In this document: piece after piece, positions 30,442 through 39,519 of the stretch
Layout: each line of letters starts with the position of its first letter
Numbering within the stretch: the first letter of the stretch is position 1
Assembly: GCA_004292855.1 (NCBI GenBank)
Contig: RDXN01000035.1
Span: forward strand, 112,074 to 176,073
Length of the DNA stretch: 64,000 nt
From: Cytophagales bacterium
GTDB lineage: Bacteria > Bacteroidota > Bacteroidia > Cytophagales > Spirosomataceae
Reading direction: 5' to 3'
Program-made: the position numbers and the translations under genes
The notes under the pieces: generated by a model
What the model was told of the DNA's origin: nothing
The model's database searches: none
What the model saw: the letters and a program-made list of their open reading frames with translations, nothing else

Positions 30442-31320
30442 ATGAAAATAGTATCACTACTTTGCTTTCTCCTGCTCGCCCAAATATCCCTGGCCCAGCA
30501 GGTTATCAAACTCTATGACGGTAAGCCCAAAGGTTCCGAAAACTGGACCTGGAGCGAGCAGACGAGTACCCAAAATAGGTTCAATACCGAGGTGGTCTAC
30601 AATGTCTCGGAAGCAACGATAACAGCCTACCTGCCACCAAAAGAAGCGGCCAATGGCACGGCGGTGGTGGTGGCTCCGGGGGGTGCGTTTCACACGTTGA
30701 GCATCAACAGCGAAGGCGTCGATGTGGCTAAATGGCTCAACAGTAAGGGTATTGCTGCCTTTGTTCTGAAATATCGCTTGGCGCGTAGCTTTACCGACGA
30801 CCCCGTGCAGGAGTTGATGGGCAAGATGGCCGACTTCAAGAAACTCGATGAAGAAAACGCCCCCGTTGTACCGCTCGCTATGGCCGACGGACTCACGGCC
30901 ATGAAATACGTCCGCGACCATGCCGCAGCCATGAACATTGACCCGCAGAAAATCGGGTTTATGGGCTTCTCGGCGGGGGGAACACTCACGATGTCGGTGG
31001 TGTATAACGCAACCGACGCGAACCGCCCGAACTTCGTGGCCCCCATTTATGCCTACGAACCGGCCGTGATTGGGTCCACGATTCCAACCCCCAAAACGCC
31101 CATTTTTGTAGCCGTTGCGGGCGACGATCAACTGAAAATGATGCCCATGAGCATCAGCATCTACCGCAAATGGTTCGAGGCCGGGCAACCCGCCGAACTG
31201 CACATTTACGAGAAAGGGGGCCACGGCTTCGGGATGCGGAAGCAAAACCTGCCCGTCGATTCGTGGTATGAACGCTTTGGCGAGTGGCTGAAGTTTCAGG
31301 GCTTTATGAAGACGAGGTGA
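30442..31320 (+). CDS. Secreted alpha/beta hydrolase (esterase)
   Basis: 292 residues; the signal peptide ends ISLAQ near residue 19. It has the alpha/beta-hydrolase fold of the BD-FAE/dienelactone-hydrolase-like group found in polysaccharide loci: AVVVAPGGAFHTLS oxyanion strand, nucleophile Ser177 in GFSAGG, an Asp in VAGDDQL, and catalytic His in KGGHGFGM. Acetyl- or other acyl-ester removal from plant material is likely. It is followed after 25 bases by the GH3 gene, so they are co-transcribed. Confidence 0.88.
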   Translation: MKIVSLLCFLLLAQISLAQQVIKLYDGKPKGSENWTWSEQTSTQNRFNTEVVYNVSEATITAYLPPKEAANGTAVVVAPGGAFHTLSINSEGVDVAKWLNSKGIAAFVLKYRLARSFTDDPVQELMGKMADFKKLDEENAPVVPLAMADGLTAMKYVRDHAAAMNIDPQKIGFMGFSAGGTLTMSVVYNATDANRPNFVAPIYAYEPAVIGSTIPTPKTPIFVAVAGDDQLKMMPMSISIYRKWFEAGQPAELHIYEKGGHGFGMRKQNLPVDSWYERFGEWLKFQGFMKTR

Positions 31321-31345
31321 ACACACAGGACACAAATGACGAACA

Positions 31346-33358
31346 ATGAGAAAACCCTTACTACTCCTACTTTTAATTCCTACCCTCGCCCTCGCGCAGA
31401 AGCCCGCACAACCCGTTTTGGGAAAGCGGAGCGTGACACTGGTGCAGGACAAGTCGCTGACATTCAAAGACCTGAACAAAAACGGCAAGCTCGACCGATA
31501 TGAAGATTGGCGACTGCCCGTCGACACCCGCGTGAACGACCTGCTGGCGCAAATGACGCTTGAAGAAAAAGTTGGCTTTATGCTCATCAGCACCACGCGC
31601 ATGGCAGGCGACTTTGTGTTTCAGGCTAACGCACCCCGAACGAACACACCCCGTCCTGAAATCAGCAGCGGTTTCAACGAGGAAGATTTGGTGCAACCCA
31701 ACAACATGTTTACCCGCAAACCATTGGCGGTGCCGCTGATGTCGGCGGCAGGGACCACGAAAGGAGTGAACCAATTTCATCTGCGGCACTTCATTTTGCG
31801 GGCCAATCCGTCGGCACGAATCGTGGCCGAGTGGGCCAATAACCTGCAAGCCCTGTGCGAAAACTCGCGGTTGGGCATTCCGGCCATCGTGGCCTCGAAC
31901 CCCCGCAATCACGTTACCATCGACGCGAGCGTGGGCCTGAGCGTGGGGACCACAGCCTTTTCAAAATGGCCCGGCGAACTGGGTTTGGCGGCCATGCGCG
32001 CCCCCAAACTGACCCGCGAATTTGCCGATATTGCCCGGCAGGAGTGGGCGGCAGTGGGCCTCCGAAAAGGCTACATGTACATGGCCGATCTGGCCACCGA
32101 ACCCCGTTGGCAGCGTGTAGAGGGCACTTTTGGCGAAGACGCCGATCTGGCCGCGAGCATGATTCGGGAAATCGTGCTGGGCTTTCAGGGTCCGAAATTG
32201 AGCCCCAACTCCGTGGCCATGACCACCAAACACTTCCCCGGTGGCGGTCCGCAGGAAAATGGGCTTGATTCCCACTTCGACTGGGGCAAGTTTGCGCACT
32301 ATCCCGGCAACAATTTTCAGGACCACCTGAAACCGTTTAAGGCGGCTATTGATGCCGGAACCTCGGCCATTATGCCCTATTACTCGGCCCCCAAAGACAA
32401 GAACATGGAACCCGTGGGCTTTTCGTACAACAAGGCAATTATTAGCGATTTACTACGGAAACAATTGGGCTTCAAGGGGATTATCAACTCCGACACCGGC
32501 CCTATTGATATGATGCCCTGGGGCGTGGAAAACCTCACCTTACACCAACGGTATCAGAAAGCTCTGGATGCAGGCGTGGACATTTTCTCCGGCACCGCCG
32601 ACCCTGGCACCCTGCTCGAAACCGTCCGGCAGGGGTTGGTTTCGGAGAGTCGGATCAACGAATCGGTCCGGCGGTTGCTGGCGGAGAAATTCGTGCTGGG
32701 CCTGTTCGAGAATCCATATGTTGACGTCGACAAAGCCACGCAGGTCGTGGGGAATGCCGGGTTTCAGAAACGCGCCGACCTCGCCCAACGGAAGTCTATC
32801 GTGCTACTCGGCAACGAGGCAAAACGCCTGCCTCTACGCGCCAAAACCAAAGTCTACTTTGAGACCTACTACGACAACGGGCGCGAGGGCAACCCGATCC
32901 GGGTAAATAAACCCACGCAATCAGTTGGTAATCTGGAGTTTGTATCGACCAAAGACGAGGCCGACGTGGTGCTGCTCTGGCTGATTCCGAATGGCGGGGG
33001 GCTGTTTAGTTCGACAAGCAAGCCTATTGAACTGAGCCTGTCGAAAAACCGGATCGACGTGGCGCACGTCAACGACCTGCTCAAAAGTAAACCCACCGTA
33101 CTGGCCATTAACTTCTCGAACCCCTGGGTGCTGGACGAGCTGGATGCGTCGGCTACCCAAACGATGCTGGCCACCTTCGGCACAACGCCCGAAGCCCTGC
33201 TCGACGTGGTGAGCGGAGCGTTCAAACCCACAGGTAAGCTACCCTTCACAATCCCGACTTCCGAAAAAGCTGTCCGGGAAAACCTGTCCGACGTGCCGGG
33301 CTACCGCGAAGGCAGCGGTTATGCCTTGTTCAAGTTTGATCATGGAATAAGTTATTGA
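31346..33358 (+). CDS. GH3 family glycoside hydrolase, secreted
   Basis: 670 residues, signal peptide about 1-17. An EF-hand-like segment DLNKNGKLDRYEDW (42-55) precedes the GH3 TIM barrel (MTLEEKVGFML). KHFPGGG lies at 295-301 and the nucleophile is Asp383 in IINSDTGPIDMMPWGVE. The alpha/beta sandwich follows (KSIVLLGNEAKRLPL to PTGKLPFTIP). Typical activities are beta-glucosidase or beta-xylosidase; with GH106 upstream, removing the glucose left after rhamnose cleavage is an attractive assignment, but specificity cannot be read. The C-terminal fibronectin-like domain of many GH3 enzymes is absent. Confidence 0.92.
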   Translation: MRKPLLLLLLIPTLALAQKPAQPVLGKRSVTLVQDKSLTFKDLNKNGKLDRYEDWRLPVDTRVNDLLAQMTLEEKVGFMLISTTRMAGDFVFQANAPRTNTPRPEISSGFNEEDLVQPNNMFTRKPLAVPLMSAAGTTKGVNQFHLRHFILRANPSARIVAEWANNLQALCENSRLGIPAIVASNPRNHVTIDASVGLSVGTTAFSKWPGELGLAAMRAPKLTREFADIARQEWAAVGLRKGYMYMADLATEPRWQRVEGTFGEDADLAASMIREIVLGFQGPKLSPNSVAMTTKHFPGGGPQENGLDSHFDWGKFAHYPGNNFQDHLKPFKAAIDAGTSAIMPYYSAPKDKNMEPVGFSYNKAIISDLLRKQLGFKGIINSDTGPIDMMPWGVENLTLHQRYQKALDAGVDIFSGTADPGTLLETVRQGLVSESRINESVRRLLAEKFVLGLFENPYVDVDKATQVVGNAGFQKRADLAQRKSIVLLGNEAKRLPLRAKTKVYFETYYDNGREGNPIRVNKPTQSVGNLEFVSTKDEADVVLLWLIPNGGGLFSSTSKPIELSLSKNRIDVAHVNDLLKSKPTVLAINFSNPWVLDELDASATQTMLATFGTTPEALLDVVSGAFKPTGKLPFTIPTSEKAVRENLSDVPGYREGSGYALFKFDHGISY

Positions 33359-33398
33359 TAGTGAGCGTAAAAATAGTATTTCCTAAACCTCAAGATTC

Positions 33399-34625
33399 AT
33401 GAAAAAAGGACTTTTTACCTACGAAAACAGCATTGTGCTGTTGATGGCCCTCACGTTCGGGTGCCTGTTCTTCGACCGGCTGGCCCTGAACTTTCTGATG
33501 CCCTATGTAGCGAAAGACCTCGCCCTGAGCAACACCCAAATTGGTTTGCTGGCGGGGGCATTGTCGCTGGCCTGGGCGTTTTCGAGCTACTTCTCGACGG
33601 CCTGGGCCGAGGCCAACAATCGCAAGAAAATCGTTTTTGTGGTGGCCGTTTTCACGTTTTCGATTTGTTCGTTTGGGTCGGGCCTGGCTACGTCGTTTGT
33701 GACGTTGTTGCTGGCCCGGTTGGTCATGGGCTTTGCCGAAGGACCAGTGATTCCGCTCGCGCAGAACTTTGTAGAGCGGGAGTCGTCGCCGAATCGGTTG
33801 GGATTAAACTCGGGCCTGTTGCAGGCGTTTGGGTCGGCCCTATGCGGGTCTATTTTGGCCCCGGTGTTGCTGGTGCAGATTGCCGAAAACATAGGCTGGC
33901 GCAATGCGTTTTTTGTGGCTGGCGCACCGGGACTGTTGTTTGGCGTGCTCGCTTGGTTTGTGCTGAAAAAACGAACCGCCGAGCGTGCGGGTAAGCGCGA
34001 ACAATCGGCCCTGAACGTGTCGGAACTGCTCCAGTACAATAACGTTCGGTGGGGTGTTCTGGCGGCCTGTTGCGTGTTTGGCTGGTGGTTTGCCACCTTG
34101 CCGTTTATCACCAACTATTTCGTAACGGCGCAGGATATGACAGCCGACGAAATGGGTAAAACAATGGGCCTGCTGGGCGTATCGGGGCTTTTGTCGTCTA
34201 TCATTGTCCCGGCTCTCTCCGACCGAATTGGCCGGAAACCGGTATTGTTACTATTCTGCGGAGTGGGTGCGCTCTATCCGTTTGCGGTGTATTTTCTGGC
34301 GGGTTCGGCAGCTCAGTTACCCGCCATGTTCCTGACGTATTTTATGATGGGCCTGTTGCCCGTGGTGGCTGCCGTGGTGCCCTCCGAGGCTGTGCCCAAC
34401 CGCCTGAAAGCTAAAGCGTTGGGTCTTACAACGGCAGTTGGCGAACTAGTGGGCGGGGTAATGGTGCCTGCGTTGGCGGGTGTGCTGTCCGACACAGTTG
34501 CGCCCTCGGCGTTTTTGTGGGTGTCGTCGGTGATGGCTGTGTTGGGAATTTTTTGCGTGAGTAAGTTAGAGGAAACGGCACCAGCAAAGGTAGGTCAACT
34601 AGCAGAGCCACTCGTGGCGATTTGA
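33399..34625 (+). CDS. MFS transporter, probable carboxylate/aromatic uptake
   Basis: 408 residues with 12 predicted transmembrane helices. Visible family features are FFDRLALNFLMPYVAKDLALSNTQIGLLAG in helix 1 and loop, LLARLVMGFAEGPVIPLAQNF, WRNAFFVAGAPGLLFG, and SDRIGRKPV between helices 8 and 9. This resembles the anion:cation symporter branch used for sugar acids and aromatic acids. It sits 10 bases before an SDR gene and between the glycosidases and the ring-cleavage genes, suiting import of the aglycone or a breakdown product across the inner membrane. Substrate inferred. Confidence 0.85.
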   Translation: MKKGLFTYENSIVLLMALTFGCLFFDRLALNFLMPYVAKDLALSNTQIGLLAGALSLAWAFSSYFSTAWAEANNRKKIVFVVAVFTFSICSFGSGLATSFVTLLLARLVMGFAEGPVIPLAQNFVERESSPNRLGLNSGLLQAFGSALCGSILAPVLLVQIAENIGWRNAFFVAGAPGLLFGVLAWFVLKKRTAERAGKREQSALNVSELLQYNNVRWGVLAACCVFGWWFATLPFITNYFVTAQDMTADEMGKTMGLLGVSGLLSSIIVPALSDRIGRKPVLLLFCGVGALYPFAVYFLAGSAAQLPAMFLTYFMMGLLPVVAAVVPSEAVPNRLKAKALGLTTAVGELVGGVMVPALAGVLSDTVAPSAFLWVSSVMAVLGIFCVSKLEETAPAKVGQLAEPLVAI

Positions 34626-34634
34626 CAACAACGT

Positions 34635-35387
34635 ATGCCAGCATTATCACAAAAAATAGCACTTGTCACAGGTGGGACAGGGGGCATTGGCGAGGCCATT
34701 TGTACGCAACTCGCTGAGGCTGGGGCCTCGCTGATCGTGACGTACAACAGCAACGCCCAAAAAGCCGAAGACCTCATTTTATCATTGCCGGGGGGCAGTC
34801 AGAAACATCAAGCCTTCCACGCGCCCAACACCGACCCCGCCCGGCTGATGGCTTTGACCCAATTCCTGACCGAAGAGTATGGCCAACTCGACATCCTGGT
34901 GAACAACGCGGGTATAACGACCCCCGTCCCCCACAACGATCTCGACGCCCTGACCGACGAGTGGATCGACCGGATTTTTCAGACCAACTTCCGGGGTTCA
35001 TTTGCCATGATTCGGGCGTGTAAGGGGCTGCTGCTGGCGAGTGGCGACGCGCTGGTTGTCAATATATCGTCGGTGGCGGGGCAAACAGGCATCGGTAGCA
35101 ACGTGGCCTATTGTGCTTCTAAAGCCGCGATGGACTCCATGACGCGCTCGCTGGCACGGGCGTTGGCTCCCACGATTCGGGTAGTGTCGGTGTCGCCCGG
35201 TTGGGTGTTAGGCGAGTACGCGAAACAGTTTGACCCGGCGTACATCCAAACCCAAACCGACCTTACCCCGCTTGGTCGCCTGGCCACCCCCAACGACGTT
35301 GCGAACGCGGTTCTGGCCCTGGCCACCACGCTCACCTTCACCACCGGCAGTATAATTCCCGTTGATGGGGGCAGGCCGCTTAGATGA
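34635..35387 (+). CDS. Short-chain dehydrogenase/reductase
   Basis: 250 residues. The classical SDR pattern is present: TGGTGGIGEA for NAD(P) binding (residues 9-18), NNAGITTP, Ser of NISSVAGQ (about 138), the YCASK motif (Tyr about 155, Lys 159), and a C-terminal TGSIIPVDGG. No signal peptide. It follows the MFS gene by 10 bases and precedes a family-E palindrome that may end this transcript. The role is presumably oxidation or reduction of a catabolic intermediate. Confidence 0.9.
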   Translation: MPALSQKIALVTGGTGGIGEAICTQLAEAGASLIVTYNSNAQKAEDLILSLPGGSQKHQAFHAPNTDPARLMALTQFLTEEYGQLDILVNNAGITTPVPHNDLDALTDEWIDRIFQTNFRGSFAMIRACKGLLLASGDALVVNISSVAGQTGIGSNVAYCASKAAMDSMTRSLARALAPTIRVVSVSPGWVLGEYAKQFDPAYIQTQTDLTPLGRLATPNDVANAVLALATTLTFTTGSIIPVDGGRPLR

Positions 35388-35410
35388 ACTGATTGGAACG
35401 CGGATTGAGC

Positions 35411-35509
35411 GGATTTTTTTCATCCCGACGAAGGAGGGATCTACTCCATCGACACACAAGTTGACTGTAGGTGAGCTAGATCCCTCCTTCGTCGGGATGA
35501 CAAAAATCC
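35411..35509. repeat. Family-E palindrome, copy 3
   Basis: Arms 35411-35443 and 35477-35509 (33 bp) differ at one position, where the left arm has T for the usual G of TTGTCATCCC. Outside it lie fragments of the common flank: GGAACGCGGATTGAGCGG on the left and CCGCAATCCCAAATCCG on the right, the latter ending a few bases before the AraC start. Confidence 0.9.
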
Positions 35510-35536
35510 ACTAAATCCGCAATCCCAAATCCGAAA

Positions 35537-36439
35537 ATGATAAAGACTCTGCGCCCCGCCGACCTTAATGACCATCACTTCCGGGATTCCGGTTGGCGGG
35601 TGGAGCGCACCGCTGTACACGACCTGTTCCATATCAACCGGATCGAGGACATTCGGGAGAAACTTCAGTTTCCAATTTTGCCACACCGAAAAACCCTGTT
35701 CGACTTTGTTTTTCTGACCCAGGGTCACTCCAAACGCAGCAAAGGGCTGAACGAATATTCATTTGAGACCAACACCCTGTTTTTTCTGCCCGCCTACCAG
35801 ATTTCGACCCACGAGCAAATGAGCGACGATGCGCAGGGTTTCTTCTGTCATTTCGATTGGGGGCTGATCGAGCAGGTATTTCCGCACAATCGGTTGTTTG
35901 GGGAGTGTGGGTTTCTACAGCCCGAAGGTCACCCGCTGGTGCAAGTCGACGGGGCGTTGCTGCCAGTGCTCATTCACCTGCTCCACCGTCTCGAAACCGA
36001 ATATGCCAAACAGGAAGGGGCCGATTTATGCATCATTGCCGCCTATTTAACCGCCTTTTTTGCCGAGTTAAAGCCGATGGTTCGGATGGCAGGCATGGCT
36101 CCCAGGAATGCTGCTTATCGAATTATGCAGGGATATAAAAATGCTCTGTCGCAGCATATTCATACCAAACAGCATGTGGCCGAATATGCTGATCTACTGG
36201 CCGTTACACCCGATCACCTGAATAAGTGTGTGCGGACTACGACGGGCAAATCGGCGCAGGATTTGCTGATGGAAATGCTCTTGCTCGAAGCGAAAGTGTT
36301 GCTCTCACAAACGGGACTCTCTATTGGCGACATTGCCTTTAAACTCACCGAAAAGACGCCCAGCGATTTCAGCCGGATGTTCAAAGCTAAAACGGGCATG
36401 ACCCCCAAACAATACAAGCAACTGACAATAAACGGGTAG
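35537..36439 (+). CDS. AraC-family transcriptional regulator
   Basis: 300 residues. An N-terminal cupin-like sensing region (about 30-130, HRKTLFDFVFLTQGHSKRSKGLNEYSF and NTLFFLPAYQIST) is followed by a C-terminal AraC double helix-turn-helix (about 205-298: VAEYADLLAVTPDHLNKCVRTTTGKSAQDLL and IGDIAFKLTEKTPSDFSRMFKAKTGMTPKQYK). It is the only dedicated regulator inside the catabolic region and is the probable local activator, responding to a ring compound or sugar. Its target sites are not evident by eye. Confidence 0.92.
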   Translation: MIKTLRPADLNDHHFRDSGWRVERTAVHDLFHINRIEDIREKLQFPILPHRKTLFDFVFLTQGHSKRSKGLNEYSFETNTLFFLPAYQISTHEQMSDDAQGFFCHFDWGLIEQVFPHNRLFGECGFLQPEGHPLVQVDGALLPVLIHLLHRLETEYAKQEGADLCIIAAYLTAFFAELKPMVRMAGMAPRNAAYRIMQGYKNALSQHIHTKQHVAEYADLLAVTPDHLNKCVRTTTGKSAQDLLMEMLLLEAKVLLSQTGLSIGDIAFKLTEKTPSDFSRMFKAKTGMTPKQYKQLTING

Positions 36440-36512
36440 GTTAAAGATCAAATTGCCGGATTTTGCATGATTTAGGCCGCTTATAGCCTAACAATACTGT
36501 TTCTTGTGTAAT

Positions 36513-36520
36513 TAGATTTG
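36513..36520 (+). promoter_or_regulatory. Candidate -7 box for the ring-cleavage transcript
   Basis: TAGATTTG matches TAnnTTTG and lies 33 bases before the dioxygenase start. The 113-base gap after the AraC gene has no palindrome, unlike most gaps here. No clean -33 TTTG. Confidence 0.4.
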
Positions 36521-36552
36521 CAATAGAATTTAGCCGAATAATGTAACGTCTG

Positions 36553-37548
36553 ATGGCCAAAAACCCTCATTACCTATCTCAACTTGCTCACCTGGAAATC
36601 TATTCACCCAACGTCGAGAAGTCAGTCGAATTTCTGCGCGACATTGTTGGTTTGGACGAAACCGGGCGCGACGAAACGTCGGTGTATTTCCGGGCCTGGG
36701 GCGATTATTTCCACCATACGCTCAAAGTAACCCACCGCGAAACGGCCGGCCTTGGTCACCTCGGCTGGCGGGCCGACAGCCCCGAAGCCCTCGACGACTG
36801 CGTGGCCTACCTGGAGTCCATTGGGGCTGGTTTGGGCTGGGTTGATGGCGACCTGGGTCATGGCCGGGCCTACCGGTTTCAGTCGCCCGACGGTCACGTG
36901 CATGAGGTGTTTTGGGATGTCGTTTGGCTGCGCGAAACAGGTGAGCGGGGCAGCGTCTATGCCGACCGCTACGCCAGTAACCGGCGCATTGGCGCAAACC
37001 CCCGCCGGTTCGATCACATCACCTACATGGTTGCGAAGTTCCAGTACGGAAAAGAAAAGGAGTTCTGGCAGGGCATGGGCCTCAAAAACCCCGATGAGGT
37101 CCGCATCGCCGACGAAATCCCGCCCGTGGGCGGCCTCTGGACCATCGGCAACCTCTCGCACGACATAGCGGTGTTCACTGACCCCACCATTGAGGGGCCG
37201 GGCCGGGGCGTGTTCAACCACGTGGCCTGGAACTTCGACAGCCGCGAGGAGGTGCTTCTGGCTCTCGATTTTTTCATTGAGAAGGGCTACAAGAGTGTGA
37301 TGGGTGCGCCCACCCGCCACAAGGCCGACGAGGGCTTTTTTATATACATCGTGGAACCCGGCAGCGGCATTCTGTTCGAGTTCTACGCCTGCGCCCGGCT
37401 CATTTTCGCGCCCGATCACGGCCCCGATCTGCATTACCTCCGAGACAATCCCAACGACGCCTGGGGTACGGCCAATCCCTTCGCCGAAATGGCCAAAGGG
37501 AAATCCCTCGGCCTGACCGATGGCGTCGTGAAACCAGTAGATATTTAG
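36553..37548 (+). CDS. Extradiol ring-cleavage dioxygenase, catechol 2,3-dioxygenase-like (VOC fold)
   Basis: 331 residues, two vicinal-oxygen-chelate modules. The C-terminal module carries the Fe(II) triad: His154 in RFDHITYMV, His223 in FNHVAWNFD and Glu276 in GILFEFYAC, matching the His-His-Glu pattern of XylE-type enzymes (about 153/214/265). The N-terminal module (LAHLEIYSPNVEKSVEFLRDIVGL) is structural. It should cleave a catechol next to the hydroxyl pair. Downstream lies an alpha/beta hydrolase suited to hydrolysing the ring-fission product. Flavonoid A-ring dioxygenases belong to this broad family; specificity is inferred. Confidence 0.9.
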   Translation: MAKNPHYLSQLAHLEIYSPNVEKSVEFLRDIVGLDETGRDETSVYFRAWGDYFHHTLKVTHRETAGLGHLGWRADSPEALDDCVAYLESIGAGLGWVDGDLGHGRAYRFQSPDGHVHEVFWDVVWLRETGERGSVYADRYASNRRIGANPRRFDHITYMVAKFQYGKEKEFWQGMGLKNPDEVRIADEIPPVGGLWTIGNLSHDIAVFTDPTIEGPGRGVFNHVAWNFDSREEVLLALDFFIEKGYKSVMGAPTRHKADEGFFIYIVEPGSGILFEFYACARLIFAPDHGPDLHYLRDNPNDAWGTANPFAEMAKGKSLGLTDGVVKPVDI

Positions 37549-37556
37549 AAATATTA

Positions 37557-37602
37557 ATGGGAACGCGGATGACGCGGGTGCCCGCGTCATCCGCGTTCCC
37601 AT
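37557..37602. repeat. Tight 22-bp palindrome after the dioxygenase gene
   Basis: Arms 37557-37578 and 37581-37602 (ATGGGAACGCGGATGACGCG start) are exactly complementary with only two bases between them. The GGAACGCGGAT part also occurs in the left flank of family-E copy 3, linking the two repeat types. It sits 8 bases after a stop codon and 19 before the next start. Confidence 0.9.
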
Positions 37603-37621
37603 CCCAAATCCGTAATCAAGA

Positions 37622-38737
37622 ATGTGGCACTATTTTCCGGGGCAGTATATGCCCTCCTATCAAGTTAACCGGGCACTCACGCAGGCGCATTATGGCGGGG
37701 GTGAGTTTGCCGAATGCCTCGAAGTAGCGAGTCAGATTACCCCCGGCGACAACGAAAGTTTTCATCATGCCTGGGTCAATATGGGCAATAAGGTGTTCGA
37801 TATTGGCGAAATGGCCCTTCAAAACGGCAACTTCGTCACGGCCCGACGCTCCATGCTCCGGGCGTTCAACTACCTCCGCACAGCTGAGTTTTTCCTTAAA
37901 CCGAGCGACGCCCGCAAACTGCCCACCTACCTCAAGGCACGCGACGCTTTTCTGAAAGCCATTGAGCATTTTGAACAGAAGCCCGTACGGGTCGAAGTGC
38001 CGTTTGGGGACGCATTTCTGCCGGGTTACCTGTTTGCCCCGGCGGGCATAAAGAACCCTCCCGTGATGGTGATGTTTGGGGGCTTAGACAGCCTCGCCGA
38101 GGAGCTTTATTTCGGCATTTCGCAGCACCTGAACGAGCGGGGAGTTGCGCTGTTGGCGATGGATGGCCCCGGACAGGGCTACTCGTTGCGGGTCAATCAT
38201 ATCCTGACGCGCCACGATTTTGAGGTAGCCGGAACAGCCGTACTGGATTGGGTCATTGAAAACCTCGGCGACTACGTCGATACGAGCCAGGTGGGGATCG
38301 GGGCCGTGTCGATGGGGGGCTACATGGCGGCTCGTTGTGCGGCTTTTGAGCCTCGTTTCAAAGTCTGTATGGTATTCGGGGCCGTTTGGAGTTATTACGA
38401 CGTCTGGAAAAACCGGCCCGATAATCACCCCTTAGCCGAAATCGTGCAGCACATCGTGGGGGCCAATAACATGACCGACGCCCGCGAACGACTCAAGCAA
38501 TTCGCGCTCGACGGCGTAGCCGAGAAAATCACCATGCCGACCTACATTCTTCATGGCGAAGACGACCGGCAAAACGTAGTCGAAAACGCCTACAAACTCG
38601 ACGCAGCCCTGATGTGCGAACACGTTCTGGAGGTTGTCCCGAAAGGAGAAAGCGGTTCGGCCCACTGCCAAATCGACGACTTCACCAAGACATTCAACAT
38701 GTTCGACTGGGTAGCCAGAAAATTGCTGGAGAGTTAG
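37622..38737 (+). CDS. Alpha/beta hydrolase, C-C bond hydrolase-like
   Basis: 371 residues. An N-terminal helical part (about 1-120) with ARRSMLRAFNYLRTAEFFL precedes the hydrolase core. The oxyanion region is MVMFGGLDSLAEELY, the nucleophile is Ser230 in GAVSMGGYMAA, Asp is in HGEDDRQNV (about 314) and His348 lies in SGSAHCQID. This architecture resembles 2,6-dihydroxypseudooxynicotine hydrolase and other carbon-carbon hydrolases (family knowledge). The position after an extradiol dioxygenase suggests hydrolysis of the ring-fission product. Its last four bases overlap the convergent xisI stop. Confidence 0.85.
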   Translation: MWHYFPGQYMPSYQVNRALTQAHYGGGEFAECLEVASQITPGDNESFHHAWVNMGNKVFDIGEMALQNGNFVTARRSMLRAFNYLRTAEFFLKPSDARKLPTYLKARDAFLKAIEHFEQKPVRVEVPFGDAFLPGYLFAPAGIKNPPVMVMFGGLDSLAEELYFGISQHLNERGVALLAMDGPGQGYSLRVNHILTRHDFEVAGTAVLDWVIENLGDYVDTSQVGIGAVSMGGYMAARCAAFEPRFKVCMVFGAVWSYYDVWKNRPDNHPLAEIVQHIVGANNMTDARERLKQFALDGVAEKITMPTYILHGEDDRQNVVENAYKLDAALMCEHVLEVVPKGESGSAHCQIDDFTKTFNMFDWVARKLLES

Positions 38738-39081
38738 GCTACGGCATAACCACTGTAGGGGCGATAGCGTGGGGGTTGGAAACCAATGACAATGTCAGAC
38801 TTGGAAACTCCACGTTCCACCAATTCTGCGGCAATGTCAACGTCGGTATTGTTTACCTGAATCCAAATTTTACCATCGGGCTTAATGTCGAAATGGAAAA
38901 TAACATTGTGAAAAAAACGACCATCCTTCTCCCAGCCGATACTTGCTAACTGAAAATGATTTCGTTCTCTGTCTGCAACTACCTCATTTTCAAATTCCTG
39001 CACGTTTACTGGTCGATGTTGAGCATATTGCTCTAAAAGCGAGAAGACGATAGGCTGATATGTTTCAATTTTGTTGTTCAT
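38734..39081 (-). CDS. xisI: XisI family protein
   Basis: 115 residues. Closely follows the XisI pattern: HFQLASIGWEKDGRFFHNVIFHFDIKPDGKIWIQVNNTDVDIAAELVERGVSKSDIVIGFQPPRYRPYSGYAVA. XisI was named for excision of the fdxN element in cyanobacterial heterocysts, but homologues are widespread and mostly of unknown role. It lies 5 bases after the xisH reading frame, antisense to the catabolic genes, and overlaps the hydrolase stop by 4 bases. The pair is an insertion into an otherwise co-directional cluster. Confidence 0.92.
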   Translation of the reverse strand: MNNKIETYQPIVFSLLEQYAQHRPVNVQEFENEVVADRERNHFQLASIGWEKDGRFFHNVIFHFDIKPDGKIWIQVNNTDVDIAAELVERGVSKSDIVIGFQPPRYRPYSGYAVA

Positions 39082-39086
39082 GATGC

Positions 39087-39502
39087 TTAGAATGTAAACC
39101 AGTGTATGATTTTCTCTGTCTGGTCATCGTAAACGACTAATGGCATAGCAATCGATTTGACTAATTCCCAAATATCGGGTTCCTGGAAGAATGTACGGTA
39201 TGCTTCGAGAGGTACAGCTAAGAAGAGTTTGCGAGTAGGGTCATCCCGGTTTAGTACAAACTGATAGTTTACGTACTGTCCTACAGCTTTATGAAGGTCA
39301 TAAATGGGCGATGGACTTAGGAAGCTTTTTATTTCTACAGCAATGATTTCAGTACCACGTTGAGCAGCCAAAACTCGTTCGGCCCCTAAATCGATATTTA
39401 ACTGTCGTTTAGCGATTTTAAGCGTGTACGGGTCGTGCGTAATTGTCCAACCCTCTTTATTAGTGCCGTTCTCACGGCGTCGTAAAATAAATCTTTTGCC
39501 AT
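39087..39502 (-). pseudogene. xisH: XisH family protein, frameshifted near the N-terminus
   Basis: Two frames together give a full XisH. From ATG 39502 the first frame reads [16 protein letters not shown]. The next frame then gives [32 protein letters not shown] and on to VYDDQTEKIIHWFTF. A single missing base in the A-run (T-run at 39456-39458 on the plus strand) separates them. The nuclease-like residues (Asp of NIDLGAE, Glu-x-Lys of AVEIKSF) are intact in the second frame. An uninterrupted frame extends to 39548 with an unrelated N-terminus, but it lacks the family's opening helix. A sequencing error, a true mutation or frameshifting cannot be told apart here. Confidence 0.8.
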
Positions 39503-39519
39503 TATGGTGGTTTGAAAAC

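Noticed and set aside
38734..39502. Evidence for a programmed excision element as in cyanobacteria
   Set aside because: xisH and xisI homologues are present, but there is no site-specific recombinase of the XisF type and no flanking direct repeat in the vicinity.
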